Positions 1 to 7,412 are shown, numbered from the stretch's first letter. The stretch: DNA of 7,964 nt from Thermotogae bacterium (GCA_003643975.1 QNAR01000066.1:1-7964); one strand, 5' to 3'. The notes: generated by a model from the sequence alone, not told the origin. A program made the numbers and translations.

Positions 1-1843
1 ATGTGGGGGATTCAATCCCCAGCGCATTAATACTATACAGGATCCTTAAATCGCCAAAATAAATGCCATCCAGGGGTTCTAACACGTTAAAGGTTCTTGA
101 AAGATCATAGGTGTAGGTATTGGTTCCTTTGGGTGTTTCAACAAAAATTGTCAGGGAAGCATCTTTACTGGCTATGGTATTTGCTACCCTAATGGTCACA
201 GGTTGATAGTCTTTTTGAATCACATTGAAACTAAGAGCATCTTTTATCTTTTTGAAATTGACCAATTCGATTTTATAGGATGATTTCATTGATTTGTTTC
301 CGGCTCTGTCGATAGCGGTAAGGAAAAATTCAAGGGTCCCGCTAAACCCCGTTTCTGGAGAGGGGACTGGAATGATTATTTGATTAGTCTCCGTTTCAAT
401 ATGGTATGTGGTTGTATTAGAGACGATGACTTCACCAAAGATGGAAGCGGTGTCTGAACTGATCCCAAGATCCACAACAATTCTGTTCTCGTCAACACTG
501 TAATTCAGCAATGTCGGTTCATTGGGTGGGGTTGTATCAACAACAAAAGTTGCGCTTTTTGTGAAACTATCGCCGTAGAGATCGATGATGCTAAAAGCTA
601 AGCGGTGCAGCCCTTCAGAAAGATTTTTAAAAGGAACCACAGCCTTTTGGATATCGACTTTTACTGGCGCACCATCATCAAGAGAAAATATAAGATTTGA
701 GAGATTTTTCGCTTTGAAAGTAATTATCAAGCTATCTGAAGGAACGAAAGCCGGTATTTCCCCCAATTCAAAATACGGCTTGCCCATAACCTCAATTGAT
801 TTTTCCGGGCCAAAGGGAACTCCTTTGTACAGAGGGATTACTTTAATTTGCGTGGTTTCCTCGGGGAGTGGAAGTATGTAAGAATTTTCCATTGTCTTGA
901 AAGTTGAGGCATCCACGGTTATAAGGTAGCTCACATCAGTCTCTACATAGGATTTCAAATCACTTTTCCAGCTGAGTTTCACGCTGTCTCCATCTCTGAC
1001 TGCTGATAGCTCGCTGATTTCAATTGAGTCAATGGGAAATTCAAAGAGGTAGGGAATATCATCGTTCCATTTAAGGACAACTTCCTTTGTCAACAGTGTT
1101 ATCCCATCATACTGCAATTCAAGCTTATGTTTCCCCTGTGCCACAGCGCTGAAAACAGCTTTTAGATTTGCTTCAAGTTTATTTGGCATTTCATCAAGTA
1201 TAAGGGATACTTTTTCAGGATCGAGCCCCTTTCCGGGGGTAACTTTTACTTCAACCTCAACGGGTAATAAAGGCACTTCAACGCTGATAACCTTCGATTT
1301 TTCTATGTAGACAGGACCATACTTATATCCGATGGTTAGATCGTACGACAATGTTTTTCCCTGGAAATCCACAATATTATCTGTATAACTACTCCCTTTT
1401 CTGATTACAACAGTCCCATTTCTCTCAAGGCTTATGGTGTCAATATTGTAAGGAGAACTTTCCGCTCTCCAATTCAGTATTAACTGTTTCCCATCTTCGC
1501 TAAAGGCGTAATCAAATGAGCTTATATTGGGTTCTGGAAAAGCGTACTTCAACTCTTTAATGCCACTGGTTATTTCCTTTCTTTCCAGTAGAACCCCTTC
1601 AAGCGTTACAAATTCCACCGAATCGCTTCGCTTGGCTTTTAACTTAGCAGATGGTTCATTTTTGCTCAGGTTGACTTCTTCAATGGAAGATACCGCCTTT
1701 ATTGTAGGGTTGCCCTGTGCATCAGTGGGAAATAAAACACTAACGGTTATTGTTATCGGTGTCCAGAGGAAGAAATAAAGCAGTACCAGCAATACTGCAA
1801 TTGGTATTGCGATCCCTATTGTGAGCTTCAAACTGCGTTTCAT
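1..1843 (-). CDS. Membrane-anchored multi-domain FN3/Ig-like surface protein, 3' end outside window
   Basis: The frame is open from ATG 1843 to the left edge (614 codons, no stop), so the C terminus is missing. The start is well supported: AGGAGG lies 7 bases upstream. The N terminus (MKRSLK) is followed by a hydrophobic segment at about residues 8-27 ending in FFLW. No clear signal-peptidase site follows, so a membrane anchor with the bulk outside is likely. The rest is beta-rich and modular. FN3-like strands occur around residues 115-190 (LILNW) and 273-352 (VKLSW). Ig-like units lie at about 355-437 (GLHRLAFSIIDLYGDSF, then the linker VDTTPP) and 438-525 (FFLTAIDRAGNKS); the A-D-x-x-GN pattern is typical of bacterial Ig-like repeats. 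There are no catalytic motifs and no cysteines in the part seen. It is probably a structural or adhesive envelope protein. It follows the SLH-like gene after a terminator, with little room for its own promoter. The domain family is inferred from pattern only. Confidence 0.85.
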   Translation of the reverse strand, partial: MKRSLKLTIGIAIPIAVLLVLLYFFLWTPITITVSVLFPTDAQGNPTIKAVSSIEEVNLSKNEPSAKLKAKRSDSVEFVTLEGVLLERKEITSGIKELKYAFPEPNISSFDYAFSEDGKQLILNWRAESSPYNIDTISLERNGTVVIRKGSSYTDNIVDFQGKTLSYDLTIGYKYGPVYIEKSKVISVEVPLLPVEVEVKVTPGKGLDPEKVSLILDEMPNKLEANLKAVFSAVAQGKHKLELQYDGITLLTKEVVLKWNDDIPYLFEFPIDSIEISELSAVRDGDSVKLSWKSDLKSYVETDVSYLITVDASTFKTMENSYILPLPEETTQIKVIPLYKGVPFGPEKSIEVMGKPYFELGEIPAFVPSDSLIITFKAKNLSNLIFSLDDGAPVKVDIQKAVVPFKNLSEGLHRLAFSIIDLYGDSFTKSATFVVDTTPPNEPTLLNYSVDENRIVVDLGISSDTASIFGEVIVSNTTTYHIETETNQIIIPVPSPETGFSGTLEFFLTAIDRAGNKSMKSSYKIELVNFKKIKDALSFNVIQKDYQPVTIRVANTIASKDASLTIFVETPKGTNTYTYDLSRTFNVLEPLDGIYFGDLRILYSINALGIESPT

Positions 1844-1860
1844 TTTGACACCTCCTCTTT

Positions 1861-1890
1861 AACAAAAGCAGCCCGCCACTGGCGGGCCGC
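1861..1890 (-). terminator. Hairpin terminator after the SLH-like gene
   Basis: The inverted repeat GCCCGCC (1871-1877) / GGCGGGC (1881-1887) has a 3-base loop and extends to 10 pairs with one mismatch (1868-1890). Read on the minus strand, it is followed by TGCTTTTGTT. It begins about 17 bases after the stop at 1908 and ends about 25 bases before the next start at 1843. The T-tract is interrupted, so partial read-through into the downstream gene is plausible. Confidence 0.75.
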
Positions 1891-1907
1891 GATGAAAAAA
1901 GCACTTT

Positions 1908-3956
1908 TTACTTATTTAAGACCCTGATGAAGTATTCATCAAGATTCTCATCATCAGCGTGGTATTCAAGCAGTACAGTATATGTACCTGAAAGCCCTAA
2001 TGGTAGTCCATCCTGAAGGTCAAACAATTCGTTGATAACGCCGGCGTTCTTGACCACATTTTCAGAACCTTCTTTGATCAGGTAAACATTACCAACAAAG
2101 CTTACAGGGTCAGGAAGGATCTCTGTGGTGAATTTGGAGAAGAACACTTTGTCCTTTTCGGCGAATTCAGCGTTAACCAACCTTCCAAGGAGAGTGTAGT
2201 GAAGAGTGGGATCGGTAATCTCTACCTTTGAAGTCGGCTCAATTCCTTCACGGCTGAATTTGAACATAGAGACAAACGCAGCGTCTTCTGGAACCCCAAG
2301 CTCACTAAGCACTTCGACAAAGTTGAAAATGGAATGCACTCTTGTAGGAACTTCCGCGTCAGCAGAAACAAGGCTACTTCCAAAGGAATTTTTGAATTCT
2401 TCCAGGGTGCTTACTTTCAACTCGTCAGTTGAATAGAGAATTCTCGCAGCCACGGGGTAAAGAGTTATTTCGGAACCGGCGAAAACCTCTTTGTCCAGAT
2501 CTTCCTTGCACTGGTAAACAGTATCTTCTTTGTAATTAAAGCTTATAAGCTCATATGGATATACCTTATCAACATTCATTGTTGTCGTTTTGCTTTCATT
2601 CCAGGCACTGTGGACTACCATTTTCACTTCGGCAAGGGAAGAAACGTCAACCTTTACTTCTTTTACCTTTGACTCGCCTTCATCGAAGGTGGGGGTTGTC
2701 TTACATGCAGCGTTAAAGGTGACGATGTAATTTTCGCTTATCCTTTCTCTCACTGCTGCCTCCCAGGTCTTCGTATATGGCTTAGACGGTGCTGTATCAG
2801 GAAGGCTCTTGTAAAGTTCCACAAATCCGTCTTTAGCAGCATTCTCGAATGCAGGAAGAGGGCCATTCGGGAACATGTAAGCATAGTCGGCAGAATCAAG
2901 CATGATGTAGGTCTTGCCAGATTCCGTTTTGATTAAAGCAAAATCGCTGACATCATTCAACTTTGCTTCGAATTCTTCTTTCAGTTCTTCGAATTTTGGA
3001 TCCCCTTTGTGATTCTCTTCCCACACAGCCATTATGGCATCGTGGTCGTACACGTTTATTTCGGCTACCATGTCTTTAGGCAATGCGGCTTCACCGAAAA
3101 CAAGTTGTCCATCATATTTCTTCATGTAGGATACAACATTCTGAATGTTTCTTACAGGTACTTCAAGCCCGAGTTCTTCGGCAGTTTTTACTGGAGAAAG
3201 AGCCAATTTTGCAAAAAGGGCATAGGCTTCAGCTCTTGTGACCGGGACATCATATTCCCTGTTGAAAAAATCTGACCTTGTGTAAAGCTCTTCAGACATC
3301 AACAAAGGCAATGCCTTACCATCTTCTCCTGGTACGAGGAAATAGTTTTCGAAGACGTAGATGTAAGCGGATTCTTCGGCGTTTTTAAATCCTTTGTAAA
3401 GTTTCTTGAGTTCACCGACCTTGTCCAGCAGATAATCGTAGTTAGGTTTATTCTGTTCAACAAAGGCATCAACAAGAATTTTGATGTATTCAGCTCTTGT
3501 TAAAAAATCTTCTTTGTAGTTCAATGCAATCCGATTGCCAAGAACTTCTTTGTAACCCCAAATCCTTGTATAATCAAATCCATCTTTATAGCCAAGCTGT
3601 TCAAACTCAGATTTGATGTTGTTGTCATAAGGTGCATTCATAGGATATTCGATGGCTTCTCTTTCAAGGCCAAAATACTTGACCAGCATTGCAAGCACTT
3701 CGTAAGGAGTGATGGGATCTGTAAGATCAAATGGGGCGAGTTCTTCAGCAGTTTCAAGTGGTATAAGCCCGTATTCCGATACATTGAAGACAGGGTCGAG
3801 ATTATCAGCAAAGAGCAACTTGATGAGTTCAGCTCTTCCGGCTGGTTCAACCTTGCTGGTATCAAAATCGATCCACAAGGGCAATTGAACTGGCATATTA
3901 ACAGCCATGAGGGCTACACTCAGCAATAATAAACTCGCAATAAGGAGCTTCTTCAT
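1908..3956 (-). CDS. Exported protein with degenerate SLH-like helices and a beta-rich C-terminal region
   Basis: This 682-residue protein starts at ATG 3956, with a G6-containing SD (AGAGGGGGG) 7 bases upstream. It has a classical signal peptide (MKKLL, hydrophobic to about residue 17, possible cleavage near ALMA). The N-terminal third carries four copies of a helix like the core of S-layer homology modules: GRAELIKLLF (40-49), ITPYEVLAMLVKYF (82-95), LTRAEYIKILVDAF (152-165) and VTRAEAYALFAKLA (239-252). Their spacing (42, 70 and 87 residues) is irregular compared with the usual module of about 55 residues, so these are divergent SLH-like units. The middle is acidic and Tyr-rich. The C-terminal 100 residues look like a beta-sandwich (GLSGTYTVLLEYHA). 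Two cysteines (C418, C483) could pair. A peptidoglycan- or toga-associated structural role is inferred; no enzyme motif was seen. It has its own strong promoter and terminator, which suggests abundant expression. Confidence 0.88.
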   Translation of the reverse strand: MKKLLIASLLLLSVALMAVNMPVQLPLWIDFDTSKVEPAGRAELIKLLFADNLDPVFNVSEYGLIPLETAEELAPFDLTDPITPYEVLAMLVKYFGLEREAIEYPMNAPYDNNIKSEFEQLGYKDGFDYTRIWGYKEVLGNRIALNYKEDFLTRAEYIKILVDAFVEQNKPNYDYLLDKVGELKKLYKGFKNAEESAYIYVFENYFLVPGEDGKALPLLMSEELYTRSDFFNREYDVPVTRAEAYALFAKLALSPVKTAEELGLEVPVRNIQNVVSYMKKYDGQLVFGEAALPKDMVAEINVYDHDAIMAVWEENHKGDPKFEELKEEFEAKLNDVSDFALIKTESGKTYIMLDSADYAYMFPNGPLPAFENAAKDGFVELYKSLPDTAPSKPYTKTWEAAVRERISENYIVTFNAACKTTPTFDEGESKVKEVKVDVSSLAEVKMVVHSAWNESKTTTMNVDKVYPYELISFNYKEDTVYQCKEDLDKEVFAGSEITLYPVAARILYSTDELKVSTLEEFKNSFGSSLVSADAEVPTRVHSIFNFVEVLSELGVPEDAAFVSMFKFSREGIEPTSKVEITDPTLHYTLLGRLVNAEFAEKDKVFFSKFTTEILPDPVSFVGNVYLIKEGSENVVKNAGVINELFDLQDGLPLGLSGTYTVLLEYHADDENLDEYFIRVLNK

Positions 3957-3970
3957 ATACTTTCCCCCCT
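3957..3970 (-). promoter_or_regulatory. G-rich ribosome binding site of the SLH-like gene
   Basis: On the minus strand AGGGGGG (3964-3970) sits 7 bases before ATG 3956. The G6 run resembles the G8 run before HU. It fixes the start at 3956. Confidence 0.7.
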
Positions 3971-4016
3971 CTTAGAGATTTAGATTTTGGGTTTGTAAAT
4001 AGACTATTTCAGAGCA

Positions 4017-4046
4017 ATTATACAACAAAGCCGACTATACATGCAA
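4017..4046 (-). promoter_or_regulatory. Sigma-70 type promoter for the SLH-like gene
   Basis: On the minus strand, TTGCAT (4041-4046) and a perfect TATAAT (4017-4022) are separated by 18 bases. Transcription would begin near 4010 and leave a leader of about 50 bases before ATG 3956. The promoter lies in the 117-base gap after the beta-propeller gene, so the SLH-like gene can be transcribed independently. No convincing hairpin terminator was seen between 4046 and 4073, so read-through from the upstream operon is also possible. Confidence 0.75.
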
Positions 4047-4073
4047 GATTTTTTTGTAAAGACCTCAGTTTTT

Positions 4074-5153
4074 TTATTGTTGAAGAATCACAAGTGACCC
4101 AAGCACACTACCACTTAGCCAATCCTCTTGAAGTAAAACAGCGATTTTGTCGTTATTAGCGACAGCGTCAATAGGGTATCCATAGAGTTTCAGCGCTTTT
4201 GATTCAGGACTATCAAGCATCTCGATTGTACCGCTGGTCACACTCATCACGTATCGATGCTTTCCTGCTATCAGGACTTTCAATGGGCCTGAACCCTGAG
4301 TTTTAAACTGATGAACAACATCAGTATCGAGTTCAATCTGATATACCGCATTACTGCCGATACAAGCTACCCAGATTTCTCTATCATTCATGATAGGAAA
4401 ATTTGGCAATTTTCCCAATTTATATTCTCTTTTCTTCTGGAAGTTCTCTTTTGAAATAACATCAAGAGTCCCGTCCAGATAGTTCACCACATATAGGTTG
4501 TCAGAATCCTGGAGCATGTAGGAGGGCCTTTTGCCAAGTGCAATTTTTTTGTGAATTTTGCCAGCGGGATCGATCACAAATAATCCATAAGAGGTATCGA
4601 AATCATTGTTGAGCAGGTTATAGTTGTAAAAAAGGCTGATATAGAAAAATTTGCTATCTGCTATAACACTAAGTGCTTCAACAGGCAATTCGATTTTCTT
4701 TGTAATCTCGAAATTTTCTATATTGAGCAACAGGAAATTTTTATCCATTCCTAAAATCCCAAGGGTGTTTTTCAGAAAGGCACCGGTGATCAATCTTTCC
4801 CCGGTGGATATTTTCGTTTCAAGCTTCCATCTGCTAGGATCCCCGGATATGTCGTACACAACAACCCTGCCGCTGAAAAAGCCAAAGCAATAGAGTTTTT
4901 CATCTTTCAGCACAAAATCGTTAATACCTTCATTTTCAGAGTCCTCTAAAAAGCGAAGGGGCTTAAACGTTGAATCAAGTACCAGAAGTTCTGAATCCCC
5001 TTTCAAGAGAACGATATAGTAAGTACTCTCTTTGTTCTGTGCTTTTTCGATTTTAAAAGGTGCCAGCCCGAGTTCCTGTCTTGAAATAATTTGTAGGGCC
5101 ATTAAATTACAGGAAATTCCAAAAAGCAAAACAATCCAAAAGATCTTCTTCAC
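4074..5153 (-). CDS. Secreted beta-propeller-like protein, last gene of the envelope operon
   Basis: This 359-residue protein starts at GTG 5153. The start overlaps the upstream stop as GTGA, which suggests translational coupling; the SD itself is weak (GGTGA about 7 bases upstream). A signal peptide spans residues 1 to about 19 (MKKIFWIVLLFGISC). Cleavage near LMA is likely, although C15 after FGIS could be a non-ideal lipobox. The remainder shows seven or eight repeats of about 40 residues, each with a YxV/LxxxSG-xVxVID-like strand pair: LLVLDSTFK (56-64), FSGRVVVYDISGD (93-105), LLLNIENFE (141-149), LFVIDPAGK (191-199), LDGTLDVISKENF (226-238), SNAVYQIELDTD (267-278) and SGTIEMLDSPES (307-318). 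The pattern fits a YVTN/NHL-like propeller, although no family motif is strict. Its probable role is protein or glycan binding at the envelope, perhaps partnering the LysM lipoprotein. No active-site residues are recognisable. Confidence 0.88.
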   Translation of the reverse strand: MKKIFWIVLLFGISCNLMALQIISRQELGLAPFKIEKAQNKESTYYIVLLKGDSELLVLDSTFKPLRFLEDSENEGINDFVLKDEKLYCFGFFSGRVVVYDISGDPSRWKLETKISTGERLITGAFLKNTLGILGMDKNFLLLNIENFEITKKIELPVEALSVIADSKFFYISLFYNYNLLNNDFDTSYGLFVIDPAGKIHKKIALGKRPSYMLQDSDNLYVVNYLDGTLDVISKENFQKKREYKLGKLPNFPIMNDREIWVACIGSNAVYQIELDTDVVHQFKTQGSGPLKVLIAGKHRYVMSVTSGTIEMLDSPESKALKLYGYPIDAVANNDKIAVLLQEDWLSGSVLGSLVILQQ

Positions 5154-6934
5154 GGTCGTTTCACCACGTAAACCAGGAGTTCTTCTTTAAATCCAGAAGC
5201 AAGATTGATGTCATGAGTATAGATATCAAGCCTCTTGCCCTTTATCCCTGAGCCTGTATCTTCGACGATGAAAAACCCCTTATTCGGCGCATTGGAAAAG
5301 AAAGGAATGTATATAACCGTTCCGGGTGGAAAGATAGAAGGATCCGCAGCAGCAGTTCTGTAAGCTTTCACGTAATTCCCGGTTGCTGTCACTTTGAAAG
5401 ATGGAGATGTTGGGTTTTTCCCGTCGTCCCACTCTGTATACATCGTGACATTGAAATCCCCTGCATTTTCAAAGAATATTTCAGAGGGATTTACCGGAAT
5501 GTCATTCCGCCATATCTCAAAGTGCAAATTTGGTGTGGCATCAGAACTTTCCCCGATAATCTCCCCTGCGCGAACAAAATCGCCTCTTTTTGCCATTAGG
5601 TTGGTTAATTTTCCATAAACTGTACGAATTCCATTGCCATGATCGATAATGACGGTGTTACCATATTCATCATTTAGCTTTTCAGCTATAACAACGTGTC
5701 CAGGAAGAATGGCTTTTATCGCAGTGAATGGCGATACTTTTAAGTCAATGCCTGGATTCGCATAGCCTTTCTCATAGCTACCAAAAGGCGATACAATGGC
5801 TTTAATGAGTATTTCATAGTTATAGGTAAGTCCAAAATGGGATTGAAGAGTATCAGAACGAAGTAAAGAATCAAGTGAAACTGGAATATTTATTTCTTGC
5901 CCCGTGTAGATAATGTCGTCTTTGATCGTTGGATTTGCTTTTTTGAGCTCTTCAACTGATATCCCATAGGCTCGTGCAATCGTCCACAGGGTATCTCCAG
6001 ATTGAATAATGTAAGTGATAATATCAGAGTTTTGAGCTTCGATTTCCTTTTGGCCAATACGACTTCTGATATCAGCCACTTCTGCCAGGAAGAAGTCTAT
6101 GGAAACAAAACTTGTATCAGAAGCGGCGAAGTCACCTATTTTGCTTATACGCTCGTCCAGATATGAATAGTCCTTTTCATATCTTTTTTGGAGAATATCC
6201 AACTGTGATTTCAGATCTTTTATTTCCTTTTCATAAAAGAACTGCTGAATATTTGTATTGACGAGATTATCCAGTTTCTCAAAAATTTGCCCGGTTAATT
6301 TGTTATTTTCTTCAACATTGCTACCGTTTGCTTCAACCATTTTTTTCAAATCGGAAAGTTGCTCTTGAAGGCTTTTTAAATCATCTATATTCACTGAGAG
6401 TTTTTCGAATCCTGTCAGATATTCAAGCTGTTTGGAAAGGCTCGTGATGGAAGTCTCTATATTTTGCAGGCGCTTCTGCTCTTCAGCAAGGGAATCAAGC
6501 TTTTGTTGAATGGTTGAAAGCTCACTTTTGATTTCGTCATTGAGTTGAAGCCCTTGAAGGTTTGCATTTGCAAAATCATCTAGCTGGGCAAGAAGTTGCT
6601 GGGTCACTTTGCTGTTTTCTTCGATGAGTTCTCCTTTGGCCTCGACCAACTTTTTAAGTTCCAGCAACTGTGCCTGGAGGCTTTTAAGGTCTTCGGCATT
6701 GGAGACGAATTCCTCGGAACCCGTCAGATAATCCAGCTGCTTTGATATGTTTGAAATTGCATTTTCCACATCCTGCAACTGTTTTTGTTCCTCGGTGATG
6801 AAATCCAGCTTTTTCTGAATTGCGGAAATTTCATCCCGGAATTCGCCACGGGTTACCCACCACGAAGAACAGCCTGAAGAAAGCAGCATCAAAACCAGCA
6901 AAACTACGGGAACAAATCTGGCCACAAACATCAT
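5150..6934 (-). CDS. Lipoprotein with coiled coil, LysM, degenerate M23/LytM and 3D domains
   Basis: Residue numbers count from TTG 6961, the longest possible start, which lacks an SD. TTAGGGAG (6935-6942) supports ATG 6934/6931 or GTG 6925 instead; ATG 6934 gives 594 residues. A lipoprotein signal ends LLSSG with Cys at 31. Residues 41-260 are coiled coil containing a 103-residue tandem duplication. LysM (317-361; SGDTLWTIARAYGIS) binds glycan strands. The M23 fold (about 384-492) is degenerate: N402-x-G-x-D406 replaces HxGxD, YGK (449-451) replaces YxH, and N478-L-H480 replaces HxH. The endopeptidase is therefore probably dead. The C-terminal 3D domain (about 503-603) keeps TATG (525-528), D540 in ADPS, D568 in EDTG and D579 in RLDIY, the three aspartates of the 3D lytic transglycosylase family. 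It is probably a peptidoglycan-remodelling or regulatory factor at the periplasmic face. It is second in the operon with DUF881 and the propeller. Confidence 0.9.
   Translation of the reverse strand: MMFVARFVPVVLLVLMLLSSGCSSWWVTRGEFRDEISAIQKKLDFITEEQKQLQDVENAISNISKQLDYLTGSEEFVSNAEDLKSLQAQLLELKKLVEAKGELIEENSKVTQQLLAQLDDFANANLQGLQLNDEIKSELSTIQQKLDSLAEEQKRLQNIETSITSLSKQLEYLTGFEKLSVNIDDLKSLQEQLSDLKKMVEANGSNVEENNKLTGQIFEKLDNLVNTNIQQFFYEKEIKDLKSQLDILQKRYEKDYSYLDERISKIGDFAASDTSFVSIDFFLAEVADIRSRIGQKEIEAQNSDIITYIIQSGDTLWTIARAYGISVEELKKANPTIKDDIIYTGQEINIPVSLDSLLRSDTLQSHFGLTYNYEILIKAIVSPFGSYEKGYANPGIDLKVSPFTAIKAILPGHVVIAEKLNDEYGNTVIIDHGNGIRTVYGKLTNLMAKRGDFVRAGEIIGESSDATPNLHFEIWRNDIPVNPSEIFFENAGDFNVTMYTEWDDGKNPTSPSFKVTATGNYVKAYRTAAADPSIFPPGTVIYIPFFSNAPNKGFFIVEDTGSGIKGKRLDIYTHDINLASGFKEELLVYVVKRP
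6224..6841 (-). repeat. Tandem 309-bp (103-residue) coding duplication in the coiled coil
   Basis: The protein stretches encoded by 6533-6841 and 6224-6532 align without gaps at a constant offset of 103 residues. Matching anchors are SKQLDYLTG/SKQLEYLTG, DLKSLQ/DLKSLQ and IEEN/VEEN. A third, partial copy begins after the second (EIKDLKSQLDILQ). The DNA has diverged more than the protein, so the duplication is not recent. Confidence 0.85.
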
Positions 6935-6942
6935 CTCCCTAA
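6935..6942 (-). promoter_or_regulatory. SD deciding the start of the LysM/M23/3D gene
   Basis: On the minus strand TTAGGGAG overlaps the DUF881 stop (TAG 6939-6941) and directly precedes ATG ATG TTT GTG. Aligned to the full anti-SD complement, the most natural spacing (about 8 bases) points to GTG 6925, which leaves an 18-residue lipoprotein signal. ATG 6931 is second best. TTG 6961 lies upstream of this site and has no SD of its own. Confidence 0.65.
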
Positions 6943-7370
6943 GGGATAGTGAGTTTTTCAAGTGAAAGGGCGCTCACTGAAAATCCCTTCGACTTTAAAT
7001 ATTCCGTTAACAGCGAAAGACCTGAGAGGATATAATCGGGATCACCGAGTATTTTTATTTTTAGGGAACTGGAAGTTATTTTTCTGTTGTTTATCATCAA
7101 AGAAGGTCCTATACATCTCACATACGTATAAGGCTCAATCCTAACGCCGTTCACGGAAAACTCTTTGAGTCCAAGAGCATAGAGTTCATTGATTATCAGT
7201 AAAATATCAGTATCGTGTATAATATTGATTCCTTCAACAGACGGTGTGACCGTAAGCCTTACTCCGGTCCCTTTATAACCAAAATTAAGAGGATAAAGCG
7301 ACAGAAAAACAAAAAGAAGCAAAACAACTATAAAGAGTTCAAGTATAAAAATCCATTTGATATATCTCAA
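6939..7370 (-). CDS. Short DUF881 family membrane protein (YlxW/YlxX-like)
   Basis: An ATG at 7397 would lengthen the frame to 152 residues, but it lies in the loop of the HU terminator. The better start is TTG 7370, with GGAG (7379-7382) 8 bases upstream, giving about 143 residues. A single transmembrane segment follows immediately (IKWIFILELFIVVLLLFVFL), and the rest should be outside the membrane. The DUF881 signature is clear: TGVRLTVTPS, HDTDILLIINELYALG, SVNGVRI, VRCIGPSLMINN, KILGDPD and a terminal LTIP. Typical DUF881 proteins are about 230 residues, with a coiled coil between the membrane segment and the domain; that coiled coil is absent here. In Firmicutes these proteins sit near division genes, and their molecular function is unknown. 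This is the first gene of the envelope operon; its stop overlaps the SD of the lipoprotein gene. Confidence 0.87.
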   Translation of the reverse strand: MRYIKWIFILELFIVVLLLFVFLSLYPLNFGYKGTGVRLTVTPSVEGINIIHDTDILLIINELYALGLKEFSVNGVRIEPYTYVRCIGPSLMINNRKITSSSLKIKILGDPDYILSGLSLLTEYLKSKGFSVSALSLEKLTIP

Positions 7371-7383
7371 AATGTACACTCCG

Positions 7384-7407
7384 TAAAAGGGCGGCATTCG
7401 CCGCCCT
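7384..7407 (-). terminator. Hairpin terminator after HU
   Basis: On the minus strand AGGGCGGC and GCCGCCCT form an 8-bp stem around the loop GAAT (7388-7395 / 7400-7406, closed by A-T), followed by TTTTAC. It starts 6 bases after the HU stop at 7413. The T-tract is only four bases, so termination may be partial. The loop contains the ATG at 7397, which argues against that codon as a start. Confidence 0.8.
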
Positions 7408-7412
7408 GAAGC

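Noticed and set aside
585..881. Plus-strand open frame of 98 codons
   Set aside because: It lies antisense inside the continuous minus-strand Ig-like gene, lacks a good SD, and its product has no recognisable features. Similar plus-strand frames at 1527-1778, 2206-2436, 3009-3275, 4651-4893, 5394-5618, 6962-7144, 7215-7409 and 7423-7773 were rejected for the same reason.
3638..3865. Minus-strand 75-codon frame inside the SLH-like gene
   Set aside because: It is a second frame within a clearly coding region and has low-complexity content, with no signal or domain of its own.
5150..6100. Calling the lipoprotein an active M23 endopeptidase
   Set aside because: One zinc-ligand His and both catalytic His positions are replaced (N402, K451, N478), so activity by that domain is unlikely.
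5150..6961. Longer lipoprotein form starting at TTG 6961
   Set aside because: There is no SD upstream and it overlaps the DUF881 gene by 23 bases. TTAGGGAG (6935-6942) points to a start at or after 6934.
6939..7397. Longer DUF881 form starting at ATG 7397
   Set aside because: The codon sits in the loop of the HU terminator hairpin without an accessible SD. TTG 7370 with GGAG upstream fits better.
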